In this document: piece by piece, positions 21,968 through 32,573 of the stretch
How the letters are laid out: each line of letters begins with the position of its first letter
Numbering within the stretch: the first letter of the stretch is position 1
Assembly: GCF_050436995.1 (NCBI RefSeq)
Contig: NC_134775.1
Location: forward strand, 9,091,124-9,155,123
DNA: 64,000 nucleotides
Source of the DNA: Anticarsia gemmatalis
Lineage: Eukaryota > Arthropoda > Insecta > Lepidoptera > Erebidae
Reading direction: 5' to 3'
The notes under the pieces: model-generated
What the model saw: the letters and a program-made list of their open reading frames with translations, nothing else
Told to the model about the DNA's origin: nothing
Database searches by the model: none
Translations under genes and position numbers: made by a program

Positions 21968-22600
21968 GTGTGCGTCCACACTGAATGCGCGGTGACTGGA
22001 GCCTGATGCGGGCGCGGCGAGCGGGGGCGTGCGGTGGCCACAGTGAGGCGCGAGCTCTTGTAGCGGTTCGACGTATTATCAGGTGTTACAAACTATGGAC
22101 GAGGATTTGCTATTTTTACTAGACAGTCCGATCCTGAGATGGGAAGTGTTGAACATTAGAGATGGCGTGCACGAAATAAATAAAAACAGAGCAATAACCG
22201 GCGAATTCTTTAATTTATATGAAGAATTGAGATTATACCCCACAAAATTTTTTGAGTATACTCGAATGCCCGTGTCAACTTTTGACTACATACTAACATC
22301 TATACTGTCGTACTACATACTACGACAAACAAATACAGACGCTCATACACCGAGCGACAAGACCGAACTGGTTTGTTACTCCCGCCTCCCGCGCATTGGG
22401 TCGCTCGCTTACTAGGCCCGTAGTGCGGCCAGAACGCGCGGACAGAAGCGTTTGAAACTTACGCGCGCTGTCTCGCTCAGTACCGTCGCACTAGGCTTCC
22501 GCCTTAGTCACTACAATATGGACGCAAAGGCGCGTTTCATATGTTTGATACTTCGCGCCCGTCGTCGCAACCGCGCTAGGCTCGCAGTGTGGACGCACAC
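21968..22600 (+). mobile_element. Harbinger/PIF deletion derivative, 633 bp, TGA target duplication
   Basis: Terminal inverted repeats of 16 bases, GTGTGCGTCCACACTG at both ends, flanked by TGA (21965-21967 and 22601-22603). The empty site is present 250 bases upstream (21706-21735: ...TATATCCTGAGGGAACAGG). The interior is GC-rich towards the ends and carries a truncated transposase. 3-bp duplications are characteristic of PIF/Harbinger. Confidence 0.85.
22095..22415 (+). pseudogene. HARBI1-like transposase, N-terminal fragment
   Basis: ATG 22095 (frame open from 22083). Residues include the N-terminal signature of HARBI1/DDE_Tnp_4 transposases: GEFFNLYEELRLYP and KFFEYTRMPVSTFDYIL. After about 85 residues the homology stops and the frame ends in unrelated sequence; the DDE catalytic domain is deleted. 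Non-functional; would need a transposase in trans. Confidence 0.7.
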
Positions 22601-22687
22601 TGAGGGAACAGGTGATGCCTTTGGGTTTGGCTAGATCCCCATGTGGGTGATGCCTTGTGTTGGCAAGAGCCCGAAGTGGGTGCTGCC

Positions 22688-23141
22688 ATGTGTTTATATC
22701 TAGCGGGGCCCCCTTAGCTAGAGCGATGAAAGTGATAAGAGCGGTTAGCTCGTTCAATGTACCTACCAAATATAATGAAATGGTCCAATGTACCTCCGTT
22801 GTATCCACAGAAATGACCTCTGAAGTTGATGTCCATCCAGCGGGGCCCTTCGTCGTTATCAGGCCGAGATACTTAAAAGTGTTGTCAGACGAAACTTGGC
22901 CCAATGTACCTTTCTAGTCATGTATTTGTTCTTAAAAGTTTGTGATGATATACCAGAAATTAAGTTTCAAAGTTTTGTCTAGCCAGCAGGGCCCTTTGTT
23001 ATTTGTATTAACATATGCATAAAATGCAGACCATTCTTATGTCTTCCCAATGTACCTCACAGTTATTCACTATTTACCAAATTTTTCGCGGTTTTTCTAC
23101 CTAAACAAAAAAATTAACTTTTCATACAAAATAGTCTGTTT
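22688..23141 (+). repeat. Left terminal inverted repeat
   Basis: Begins ATGTGTTTATATCTAGCGGGG, ends at ...AGTCTGTTT. Contains three spaced AGCRGGGCCC boxes (near 22710, 22837 and 22984) and several AATGTACCT boxes, i.e. an internally repetitive terminus that could hold multiple transposase-binding sites. ORFs inside it (22657-22917) are shadows. Confidence 0.9.
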
Positions 23142-23422
23142 GTGCAACACGGGGCAACCACAAAAGTATGGTCAGCAAATTCAAAATTAATTGTTATTTT
23201 GTATATCGGTAGCAATGGTATGTAAACAGAAAAAACTTTTTTGATATTAGGAACATAGCGTTTTTATTATTTCGAACCATATTGTGTAATATCAGATATA
23301 AAGAAAATAAGATAACAATAAAAAAATATAGTCAAAACAATTATATTATAATAATCAACGTACTTGATACTACAACGTACTGTAATTATTGCAATGATAT
23401 TATTAATTATATGTTACATGAA

Positions 23423-24472
23423 CTATTGTCTCACATATATTAAGCAATGCGCTACGATTTTCCGTTTATCATTATTTACTTTAACAGTTGAATTTAAATC
23501 ATCGAAAGATTCCCATTTGCCATTTTTTATTCGTAAGCAATGAGCTTTGTAATGGCCTATACCACCAGGACAATACTCAATCACAGATGTCAATTTATAG
23601 GAGTCCTTTTGTCTCAAAAACAACATGTTAGGAATTTCCGACAAATACATTTTATTGATACCATAACATCAAGTGCTATGATATTATTTAATGTATATGA
23701 TAGTCTACGAACACCAGTACATCCACTGTACTTACAGTTATTGCCTTCATACGTAATTCCATCATTAATAGCTTCATTTATAAAAGACATGCCATGCTCT
23801 TGTATCATTTTTAAGTTAATAGGCAAAAGAGGAACTTTTCTCTTTAATTTATCAGCAGCACAATCTACTTCTGTACATACAAACTTGTTCTGAAACTGCA
23901 CTATGAAAATATTCGTATATAACCTTTTCAAAAATATAAGCTACATTGGTTTGGCAATCAATAGTCATATTAGTTAAATTTATTTCAAAGTTTGCACTTA
24001 AAATATTAGACCGAAGATCGTAAATTGTAGCATCTGTATCATTTTGAGCGAGAGATTGTATCAAATTGCTAAAATCATTATCAGTTTGTGAGTAGCTCGA
24101 TTTTACAATAGCGTAATCTACAAAAGCGACTGCAAAAGACTGTGTTGTAGCATCAAAAGCACAAGTGTTTATAATATGTACAAGATTATCATTTTTATTT
24201 CCGATGTTACCATTTTTAAGCAAAGAAATCTTTCTATTAACAGTCCGTGCATTTGGTGTGCTCTGTTTTAAATTAGTTTTATTTTTCTTTATTAAACCGC
24301 GCCAGTTCTCATAATTTGATGTGTTTTCATCTGAAAACGGGTTGCATTTGATGGACTTTTTTCTCTTCTGCGTTTCCTTTTTGACTCCTTTGTCCCGAGA
24401 ATCGTGTTGTAAAAGATTACTTAGCGCCACTTTTAAACTTCCAGATAAAAAAATCAAAATGTTTAATAACAA
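23423..24472 (-). pseudogene. Ubiquitin-specific-protease-like cysteine protease region, frameshifted
   Basis: Three overlapping minus frames downstream of the transposase (24472-23852, 23931-23614, 23650-23423). In order: a basic linker; a candidate Cys box (NTCAFDATTQSFAVAF); a finger-like Cys region (FVCTEVDC, then CKYSGCTG); and the end of a USP fold, YKLTSVIEYCPGG, GHYKAHCLRIKNGKW, FDDLN, HCLIYVRQ, i.e. a candidate His box and Asp. These are the landmarks of C19/USP-like peptidases. At least three frame changes separate it from one ORF, so the copy is broken or mis-sequenced. It may be the C-terminal half of one transposase-protease polyprotein. Role unknown; processing of ubiquitin-like conjugates is inference. 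Confidence 0.65.
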
Positions 24473-26622
24473 AATCGTCTACGCGTAATCGTTTTTCGTT
24501 CTTCAGCAAAAGGGTCTTTATATCTTTAAATTGGTTCTCGACATTATTGCTACTTGGTCTAAAGTTGTTATTTTCAAATAACGGGCACATTACATTAGAA
24601 AATAATGGCAATCTTGACACAATACGCGTAATGACATTAAGCAAACCGGGCTGGTGATATTGATTAACCTTGTCACCCAACAATTGTTCATCCCCTAATA
24701 AAAGCAACAATGTCTGTCTGTCTATAAAATCTGTCATCCAATTGGGAAAATATACCTTTTTATTATCTATTTTAGAATTAAATATACTTTTGATTTGGAT
24801 ACATCCCACAGTTTCAATGTTTTGAACGATGTTTTCAATAATTGGAAATCCATCAAATACATCTAGGTTCATTTCATATATATTTTTTTTTAATCGATTT
24901 ATTGATTCAGAGCTTGGAGTGATTCCACCATTTGGTGTATTGCCCCCATATTTATGCATAGCCACAACTATAAGATCAAGAATAATAATTTTCAGCACAT
25001 TATAATTGCGACACCATTTGATGAGTTTAATGCTGTCAATGTAAAACTTTTTGACTGTGTAAGGAACATCGTCAAAACACGATAGCTTACTCAGTGCGTG
25101 TATGAAATGGGATGTGTCCAATCCTACGAAACAGGATGGTAAATTATCAACACTCTCCTCTAATGCCTTAAAACACTTGTCCACATATTCTTTTGTCGAA
25201 GACAATTTTGTAAAGACTTTTACAATGGCACTAGTAAGTGCCGGTGAATCGTCTGAGATAATTTCATTCGGTAGACACATAGAGCCTATCCACGATTCAA
25301 GCCACCGTGCTATACTTTCTGTTGTATAAATTTCTGACAACATTTGAACAACAGGGACACTGATATAATTCTCTGAATACACGATTCCAGTATACAAAAA
25401 AATATGTTTAGAACAATCTGGCCCTATAAAGTATTTATCTGTTTTATCACTGTGACTTATATTTTTACATATCGAACCAGTGGCATCGATGCAAAGACAG
25501 ATACTTTGTTTTTTTTTAAGCTTTTTATAATACATGATTTGTGATTGAGACCAATAATATAGGAAAAACGGCCTGGCCGATATCTGTTGAATAAATGTAC
25601 AATATGGTGACATTGTAGATAATTTACAAAGGCTTAACACTGGATTTTTGTATAGTACATTTTCTTGGCGACCTTCATATTTTATTTGCGACAAATGCTT
25701 TAAAGTTGGAAGATGAGGTGGTTCTGGTGCCACGTTGTTTTCTTTGAGTAATTCCTTTTCTGATATAAATAAATTCGCTATTTCATTTCGTACTACTAAA
25801 GCAGATTTTTTATTGAGTTCTTTGGCTAATTCAGTCCTAGTATAAGAAGTCATTCTATTTTTTGATTTGGGGTTATGCAGATGAGACCGAAAACCTGTAA
25901 TCTTACAGTCAATTTTAACATCACTATCTGTGTCTAGATTCGGTGTTATTGACACCATCAAACTCGCTGAGCATTGATTACAATAACCAACACATTTTAC
26001 AGATCCTTCTTTAAATACTTGGTGTGATTTCATGCACCAGGTACATGGAAGCTTAGTGTATTTCCAAATTTCTAATGATAAAATACCAGTCCACTTTCGC
26101 TTAGGCAGTTTTACTCGTTTTTGAAATACTAAGTTAGGTTTCTTAGGATAATTTCTACGAGTATAAAATATTTGTGGCTCAATTTTTCGCCACTTCTGCA
26201 AATCTAATGTAAAACTATAATGTTTTGTCTGACAATCATCATCGGTCAGATTCCCCTCGGAATCATAGTCTTCGTTACTCTGTTCCGGTCGATCACTTTC
26301 GCTGCTAGCTTCATTCTTAACAGATTGAAAAAAGTAATTATGATTCCGTTTTATAGATAAGTATATGGCCTTAGCAGTCATTTTGTCATTTAATTCTTTT
26401 CTAATATTTTTATAAACATCATGTCCAGGAGATGGCAAATTAACTAAAAAACGAATGCAATGATTAACGATAATCAGTAATTATTTTAGATTAGAAATTA
26501 GGTCATAAATTATACAAAAAATATTGTAATCTTAAAAGCTTACCAACATCCATTAACAGGTCTTGGTACTTTTGTATAACTAGTTTCTGTTGTAAAACAC
26601 TAATTGCACTGATTTTCCCCAT
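24417..26622 (-). CDS. DDE-type transposase of the 4.68-kb element, two exons
   Basis: Main exon 24417-26443, 673 codons counted from TTG 26438. Better start: exon 1 at 26622-26544 (ATG), a 100-base intron 26543-26444 with GTAAGC donor and TTTTTTAG acceptor, joining in frame; total about 700 residues. In the 673-residue numbering: Cys/His zinc-binding cluster at ~132-190 (CTWC, CVGYCNQC, HLH); candidate catalytic Asp in CIDATGS (~318); Asp in ISDDSPAL (~396); LDTSHFIHALS (~440); Glu in NNVENQFKDIK (~634). The D-D-E layout and NNVE box recall MULE transposases. It would bind the TIRs and cut and paste the element. No internal stop; possibly functional, alone or fused to the following region by a +1 shift. 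Confidence 0.75.
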
Positions 26623-26912
26623 TATAGTTTATTATTAGCAAACCACGACATTTATTTACATTGATATCGCAGTGTTCTATTTCCTACTGACAATTACGCA
26701 ATAGCAATAGTTTTATCGTACCTACCCTCATTGCGATTTTTTTTTGTTTTGTTGATCTTACCTTACCAAGCGCATACTACGTACTACATTATTTTCTTAC
26801 CAGGTAATTTGAATTCCCCTTTTCCCTCTTACGGGATGATTCTACTCATAAATATGTACAATTTCGAAATCAGTATTTAAAAAAATCAACTTTTCATACA
26901 AAATGAAATATG

Positions 26913-27366
26913 AAACAGACTATTTTGTATGAAAAGTTTATTTTTTTGTTTAGGTAGAAAAACCGCGAAAAATTTGGTAAATAGTGAAGAACTGTGAGGT
27001 ACATTAGGAAGACATAAGAATGGTCTGCATTTTATGCATATGTTAATACAAATAACAAAGGGCCCTGCTGGCTAGACAAAACTTTGAAACTTAATTTCTG
27101 GTATATCATCACAAACTTTTAAGAACAAATACATGACTAGAAAGGTACATTGGGCCAAGTTTCGTCTGACATCACTTTTAAGTATCTCGGCCTGATAACG
27201 ACGAAGGGCCCCGCTGGATGGACATCAACTTCAGAGGTCATTTCTGTGGATACAACGGAGGTACATTGGACCATTTCATTATATTTGGTAGGTACATTGA
27301 ACGAGCTAACCGCTCTTATCACTTTCATCGCTCTAGCTAAAGGGGCCCCGCTAGATATAAACACAT
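26913..27366 (-). repeat. Right terminal inverted repeat
   Basis: Reverse complement of 22688-23141 with about five differences. It begins ~290 bases upstream of the predicted transposase start, so the promoter probably lies in or just inside it. 27376-27482 beyond the target duplication holds further minisatellite units, then 27483-27584 is gene-free. Confidence 0.9.
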
Positions 27367-27584
27367 GGTGCTGCCTTATGTGTTGGCAAGAGCCCGAAGT
27401 GGGTGCTGCCTTATGTGTTGGCAAGAGCCCGAAGTGGGTGCTGCCTTATGTGTTGGCAAGATCCCGTAGTGGGTGCTGCCTAATCAATTAAATGTCTTAG
27501 AGTTCTTGTATATGGTTCATGCTTGAATGTAATTACATTATAACAATAGACAGCGCAAGGGACGCGCTGGAGTCAGTCTGGCCG

Positions 27585-28390
27585 TATGGGCGCGTTAGTG
27601 CCATCTGTCGGCAGTCATTGTGAACTACTCATTTTAATTGATTTTATATTGGTATTCCAATTGATAATATTATAATAAATATCGTATGTAAAATACATAA
27701 GACTGATATGTAATTGTTAATTATAAATATGGGAGTTAATTATCAAACTACGACAGTTAATAGATATTGTATTGAATATTGTAATGTTTTGGAGACGCTT
27801 GAGTTTACATTGTTAATATGAAGTTAAATAATCTTTAATAATTACAACTAGAATTATGACTAAGTAATTTATGTTACCATTCTAAATCATATTGCTAAAT
27901 ACTTATAGTATTTAGCAATACTTCATTTCCTTTATTCGCCGCCAGTGGCGCCATCTTGAACGGATGATGTAAGAATAAAGTTGGTTTTATATTGATAGAA
28001 TTAATGTTATTTGTCTGATTTAAATAACTTTAAGCTTTGTTAAATTCATAGAAATATTATAGTTGAATATTAAGCTATCTATTTTGAATTACATAACTGT
28101 TATTTAATTATTTGTCATATAAGAAGTTGTAATTGGTTTTGGCGGTGGCGTCCATCGACGGGAACCGATATGTCGTTCACTTCCACCTAGACCCGACACG
28201 AGAGAGAGCACTGTCACGTAAAAGATAGATTAAAGTTATTAAAAGGAGTGGCCGTGAGTTTCTCGCTAGCTCTTCTCATAAGGCTCTACCCCTTTCCGAG
28301 CTAGTGCTAGATTCAGTAATTAATAAATGACTTGATTTGGACTGAAGATATTTCATTCGTATAACCATGGAACCTACGGAATCTCCGACA
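27585..28390 (+). repeat. Right LTR-like direct repeat
   Basis: Partner of 12787-13596, same orientation, ends at the same ...TCCGACA. Immediately followed by the duplicated TGTA (28391-28394) and BEL sequence. The upstream 27483-27584 shows no clear polypurine tract. Confidence 0.85.
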
Positions 28391-29337
28391 TGTACATAGT
28401 TGCTTCTCTCTAAGCGGTTCTCGATCGCATTCCCTCCAGATAATTTTTTGAAGATTTTGTTGATCTTGATGTATAAGGATTTGACGGTACATTTTCTCAA
28501 TGTCTGCCGTTAGGACATATTTGTAACTCCGCCATTTAATGATGATAGAAAGTATGTCCTTTTGTAGATTAGGCCCTTTATACATCAAGTCGTTTAGACT
28601 AGACCCGGAATCTGTTTTTGAGGATGCGTTAAAGACTGCTCGCAGCTTAGTTGTTGTTGAACTCTCTCTTACTCACACCATGATGTGGTAAGAAAGCTTG
28701 TATGTACTCCTTAAACATGGTAGCCGGTTTCATGTGACCTAAATCTATGTACTCCCGAATAAATTGTTTGTATAGGCTTGCGAAATGTTCTTGTATCGCC
28801 ATTTTTTTTCTAATTGCAAGAATTGTGCGATAGCTTGTGGTTTTGAGTTACCCAGCTTTTGTTCATATCCCGGTTTCATGGGCATTTTAACCACATATCG
28901 TCCATTTTTGAGCCGCTCCGTTGTAGCTGTGTAATAATCTTCACAGTACTCATCGTCCTTGGTAGGTTCGGGTTCCGTGGAATTTCTTCATTCTCCCAAA
29001 ACCGTGATATGTTGTCTAGTTCAGACAGAGTAGCTAGACAGTTAAACTGTTTGGTGGCCCCACACAATATCCAGCCTAACTCAGTTTGCTGCGCTACCGG
29101 TGAGCCATTGTTGGGTCTGAGTATTCCTTCTAGGATAACTTTGGAATATATGTCTGCGCCTAATAATAAGTCGATAGGCCCAGATATGTTAAAATTCGGG
29201 TCAGCTAATTTGATGCTTTGAAGATGGCTCCAGCTGTCCTTGTTTATGTTCGAGTTAGGTAAATTATTTATAAGTTTACGCATTACGAGAGCTTCGGTGT
29301 GGAATGTATAATCCGAGTGTATGGATTTACATTCCAA
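28391..29337 (-). pseudogene. BEL-B/C pol N-terminus: protease end, linker and first half of RT
   Basis: Minus strand from 29337: the C-terminal part of the protease/DUF1758 region (HSDYTFHTEALVM, LADPNFNISGPIDLLLGADIYS, TELGWILCGA), the FWENEE linker, degraded RT fingers (28600-28870), then a frame at 28588-28391 with WRSYKYVLTADIEKMYRQIL and KIIWRECDREPL. RT continues at 12786 across the insertion. The catalytic DSG/DQG box of the protease is missing; a deletion near 29340 joins gag directly to the protease end. Confidence 0.85.
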
Positions 29338-30900
29338 TTGTATTTAAGATTATCGTCATGAAGCAAAGAATTATGTTTATAGTTACAGGTGCGACACCTT
29401 TCCGCAGAAGTGCATTTATTTGCGCCGTGACTAAATAAACAATTCTTGCATAAGTTTAGTTTACTTGTCGTTTGGTTCCGCGATGACACATCCATTCCTA
29501 AAAATGTAGGGCACTGTCGCAGCACATGATTATTTTTGCACAGTGGGCAATTACGAACCGATGCATGGCAGGTTTTTGTGCACCTTTCTGCGTCTTTATA
29601 GTTGTTTGACTTTATATTGTTAAAATTATTTTTATATTGATTGTTTGATGGATAATTTTGTTTCAAGCCACTCTTTTTTGTTCGCGATGTTTCTAAAGTC
29701 ATGAACTTTAATTCCAAATATTCCATAAACTCATCTAAGTCCGGAAGTTCTCTGGATTGTTTCATGTTTTGGATGTAATCACCGTAGGTAGTATCATCCA
29801 GTTTTGCCGACAGTAAATGTACTATCAACGGACCCCAGTCGGGAATATCTATTCCTATATTTTCCAATGCGTTCAAACACTCTTTAGTTGTATCGTGAAG
29901 TCGTTTCAAATTAACTGAGTTTGGTTTTTCGATGGATGGCTGATTGAGGAGTGTATCCGTATATGATGTGAAAAGTAATCGCTTGTTATTGTAGCGATGC
30001 TGGATAATCTCGAGGCATGAATCATAATTTTCAGCACTCACAGGAAGGTGTTTGATTAATTTTTCGGCTTCACCTCTCAATTTAGATTTTAAAAACTTCA
30101 TTTTTTGGGTTTTGTTAAGCGTTGGGTTGTTGTGAATCATTTCGAAGAATAAATCTCGAAAAGAGATCCAATTGTTGTAAGTTCCATTGAACTCTGGTAA
30201 CTCCATACGAGGTGTACTCTTTTCGTAATGGGTTGATTCAAATATTTTCCTATTCAAATCCTCCTTGAGTTTGTCGTAGACTTGCTCCCTGTAGTCGAAT
30301 TTAGCCTCGTATTCCTCATCATTTCCCTGTAATCGGTAACTTATTTCCCAGTGAATCTTGTCTATAGATTCCCATTTGGATTGCAGAATTTTAAGTTGAT
30401 CTTGAAGTTGCCACTTCTCTTTCATTTGATCAAGATTAGTTTTAGCAAAAGTGCGTTGTAAGGCGTTAAAATTACACATTTGATTACACATAAGTGACGA
30501 TAAATGTTTGTCAAATTCACTCGCGCTTGTATCAAATTGTGGTTTCGTAAAAATCCCAGGAGATTTTTGTTTAGACAAATCCGAAAAACTCGGTTCTGTT
30601 AATAACTCAGTTCGTTTTTGAGTCATGGATTGCATTGTTTCGTCAAACATGCCTTTGGTAACGTCGAAAACGCTCTCGTTGAAATATTCATGGTCTTTAT
30701 TGGTAGTCTGATACTTCCTAATAATTTCATGATTTGTCCGAAACTCATCCCAGAGAGATTGCAAGGCTTCGATTCGCTTATTCAAATAATCTACTGTTTT
30801 CCTACTCAACGAATCTTTTTTTTAGTTGGATTGAAGAGATTTAATTCTCTCGTAGCTTGTTTGCTGTTTGTTTATAAGCTCTACAAATTGAGAATAACCT
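29283..30900 (-). pseudogene. BEL-B/C gag
   Basis: A 508-codon minus frame from 30809 (a TTG, so not the true start); homologous sequence (GYSQFVELINKQQ) runs in frame to about 30900, with one TAA just upstream of the nominal start next to an A8 run. Features: N-terminal helices (YLNKRIEALQSLWDEFRTNH), DUF1759-type capsid (RMELPEFNGTYNNWISFRDL), CLNALENIGIDIPDW, and zinc knuckles (CPLCKNNHVLRQC, CKNCLFSHGANKC, CRTCNYKHN). Near intact; would form the particle core. Confidence 0.85.
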
Positions 30901-30909
30901 TCAATCGAC

Positions 30910-31279
30910 GTCTTTGATGCTAATAGTTAAGTATGCTTCAGTCACAGATTTGTTTACTAACGTTTGATTACGCAGGTTTCGTAGTTTACGAAACGGTAGA
31001 CGTTGTCTCTGCAAAATCAGTTGGTAGCTGTGGTCAGTCGCACTGGAAGTTATCCGCGCTGATTGTCAGTTTCCTCTGCAGGTTTACCTTAGTGCAGTAT
31101 TCCCTCCTAACGCTATGTGCAACGTCTCAATGTCGCTGGTGAGACCCGCTTGTGGGAGGCCAGCAACGTCGATTTGCTAACGTATCTGGGATATACCACA
31201 CCAAGTACCCGCTATTCCGAATCAAAAAAGATCCAGAAAGACTCGAAGGACCAAATTTTGAGATCACTGGTTCAAATCC
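30910..31279 (-). other. BEL leader region
   Basis: No gene. Contains the 24-bp motif shared with 1214-1237 (at 31137-31160). By position it is the leader or LTR edge of BEL-B/C, but no matching LTR was found at the other end. Confidence 0.4.
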
Positions 31280-31608
31280 GCCTGTTGTTCGTAGCGTTTG
31301 ATTGATATTTCTTGTAAAACGAAGTATGCTTTGAAGAAGGATTGTAATTGCTAGTCTTGGGATGACTTGGGTTCGGCTTATAGAAGTCTGCTGATGACTT
31401 TACTTGCTTGATAACCGGATTCCGAGCCATAAACTTGTTTATGATTTTCTTCAAATGCCTTCCACCGTTTATCCAGTGCGGCTAAACGGTTGAGAAGGTA
31501 CTCCGATGTCTTCCTGCTTGCACTATCCTTCGGGAAATTGACATTCACTCGTTCAATTTCTCTTGTGAAGATGCTCTGGCGCTCTAAAACGGATTGTAAT
31601 CCCTCCAT
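31280..31608 (-). pseudogene. BEL-D gag, N-terminal fragment
   Basis: Minus strand: ATG at about 31608 opening MEGLQSVLERQSIFTREIE, then VNFPKDSASRKTSEYL and LNRLAALDKRWKAFEENH, a BEL gag N-terminus distinct from the other copies. The frame breaks after about 75 residues. LINE A2 begins only about 30 bases upstream of its ATG, so the LINE cut the BEL leader from its gag. Confidence 0.7.
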
Positions 31609-31859
31609 TATATATCCCTTTTTTTTTTGTTTTTTTTTTGCGGGGGTAGTTGCAACAAGAAGAAACAATAATTCTGCTCTACGTATTTTAATTTAATTTT
31701 AATAGTTTTTTAATCCAATTTATACAATTTTATGTTTTAATTACTGAATTACCTATCTACCTGCCGGTTACAATATTTCTCTTCTTTGAATCCTTCTCTT
31801 CTGCACTTCACTACTCACTATTTCAACTCTAACTTTTACATCTAACAACACATTACAAA

Positions 31860-32573
31860 ATGGACACCGTGCAAGCAACTTTGAACGCGCTCAGCACCAG
31901 CATCAACAGCAGAATGGCTGATTTTGAAGCGCAGCTACAGAAGTCTGTCCCTCTGAGTGTCTCCAGCCTGGCCTCCGACTTTGCTTCGTACAGGTCATTT
32001 GTCACCCAAGCCCTGACAATGCTACAACTGCAAATCGACGGGCTTGCACGAACAGTCGACAGCATGGAGATGCAGAGGCGGAGAAAGATACTGCTGCTTC
32101 ATGGTGTAACGGAGACTACAAAGGATGAAGACGTTGCCCAGACTCTCACTGGTGTTGTTATCAAGCAGCTGGGCATTGGTGACTTCTCCAAGGATGACAT
32201 CAGGCGCTGTCAGCGAATGGGGAGGAAGACTTCGGCTAAGAAGCCCCGGCCCATATTAGTTAAGCTGAGGGACTTGGAGATGCGCGACAAGCTCTGGTTC
32301 TCCAAGACGAAGCTGAAGGGTTCCGGAGTCACCATGTCGGAGTTCCTCACCAAGAGCAGGCACGGTGTATTCATGGCGGCTCGTGAGAAGTTTGGGGTCA
32401 ACAAGTGCTGGACTCGGGATGGTGCAATCCATGTTCTTGGACTGGACGACGTGAGGCACCGCGTGACTACACAGGCCGAATTGTGCAGGGTCAGTGAGCT
32501 GTTGTCCAAGCCGAGTTCGGCGCCCAAACCACTGGTTGCCTCGAAATCGAAGCGAGTAGCTGCCAAAAAGTGA
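31860..32573 (+). CDS. LINE A2 ORF1 protein
   Basis: 237 codons, ATG 31860, no lesion. Same architecture as the copy at 7644-8357: coiled coil (MADFEAQLQKSV), RRM-like core (ILLLHGVTE, IRRCQRMGR, PRPILVKLRDLEM), basic end (KSKRVAAKK). The two proteins are the same length and differ at scattered positions. Downstream (32690-32730) lies the TTTGACTTTGACTGACTTTG inter-ORF motif. Confidence 0.8.
   Translation: MDTVQATLNALSTSINSRMADFEAQLQKSVPLSVSSLASDFASYRSFVTQALTMLQLQIDGLARTVDSMEMQRRRKILLLHGVTETTKDEDVAQTLTGVVIKQLGIGDFSKDDIRRCQRMGRKTSAKKPRPILVKLRDLEMRDKLWFSKTKLKGSGVTMSEFLTKSRHGVFMAAREKFGVNKCWTRDGAIHVLGLDDVRHRVTTQAELCRVSELLSKPSSAPKPLVASKSKRVAAKK

Larger units (their letters stand above)
22688..27366 (-). 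mobile_element. 4.68-kb DNA transposon, 454-bp TIRs, 9-bp target duplication
   Basis: The ends are 454-bp inverted repeats (22688-23141 and 26913-27366), about 99% alike by eye, flanked by GGTGCTGCC at 22679-22687 and 27367-27375. A 9-bp duplication with long TIRs is the pattern of the Mutator (MULE) superfamily; the transposase itself could not be assigned with certainty. The genes run right to left: a spliced transposase (26622-24417) then a ubiquitin-protease-like region (24472-23423). The target was a minisatellite unit. Confidence 0.85.
12787..28390 (+). mobile_element. 15.6-kb insertion in BEL-B/C, bounded by ~810-bp direct repeats
   Basis: The block sits in the RT gene of a minus-strand BEL. 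It is flanked by TGTA on both sides (12783-12786 and 28391-28394). Removing the block and one TGTA restores the BEL RT frame exactly (CAA CTA TGT ACA CTT ACC TAT GGC on the minus strand: QLCTLTYG). The end repeats behave like LTRs. Inside are a short gag-like start, a CCHC gag fragment, LINE B1, a minisatellite, a Harbinger derivative and a large transposon. No pol of its own was found, so it is a decayed or non-autonomous LTR element. The plus orientation is assumed from the gag-like start. Confidence 0.75.

Noticed and set aside
22657..22917. 86-codon ORF, mirrored at 27137-27424
   Set aside because: Falls in the terminal inverted repeats of the large transposon; no protein features.
24430..24460. 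Programmed -1 frameshift at TTTAAAA between transposase and protease
   Set aside because: The needed change is +1, and the heptamer is not in the correct phase for -1 slippage.
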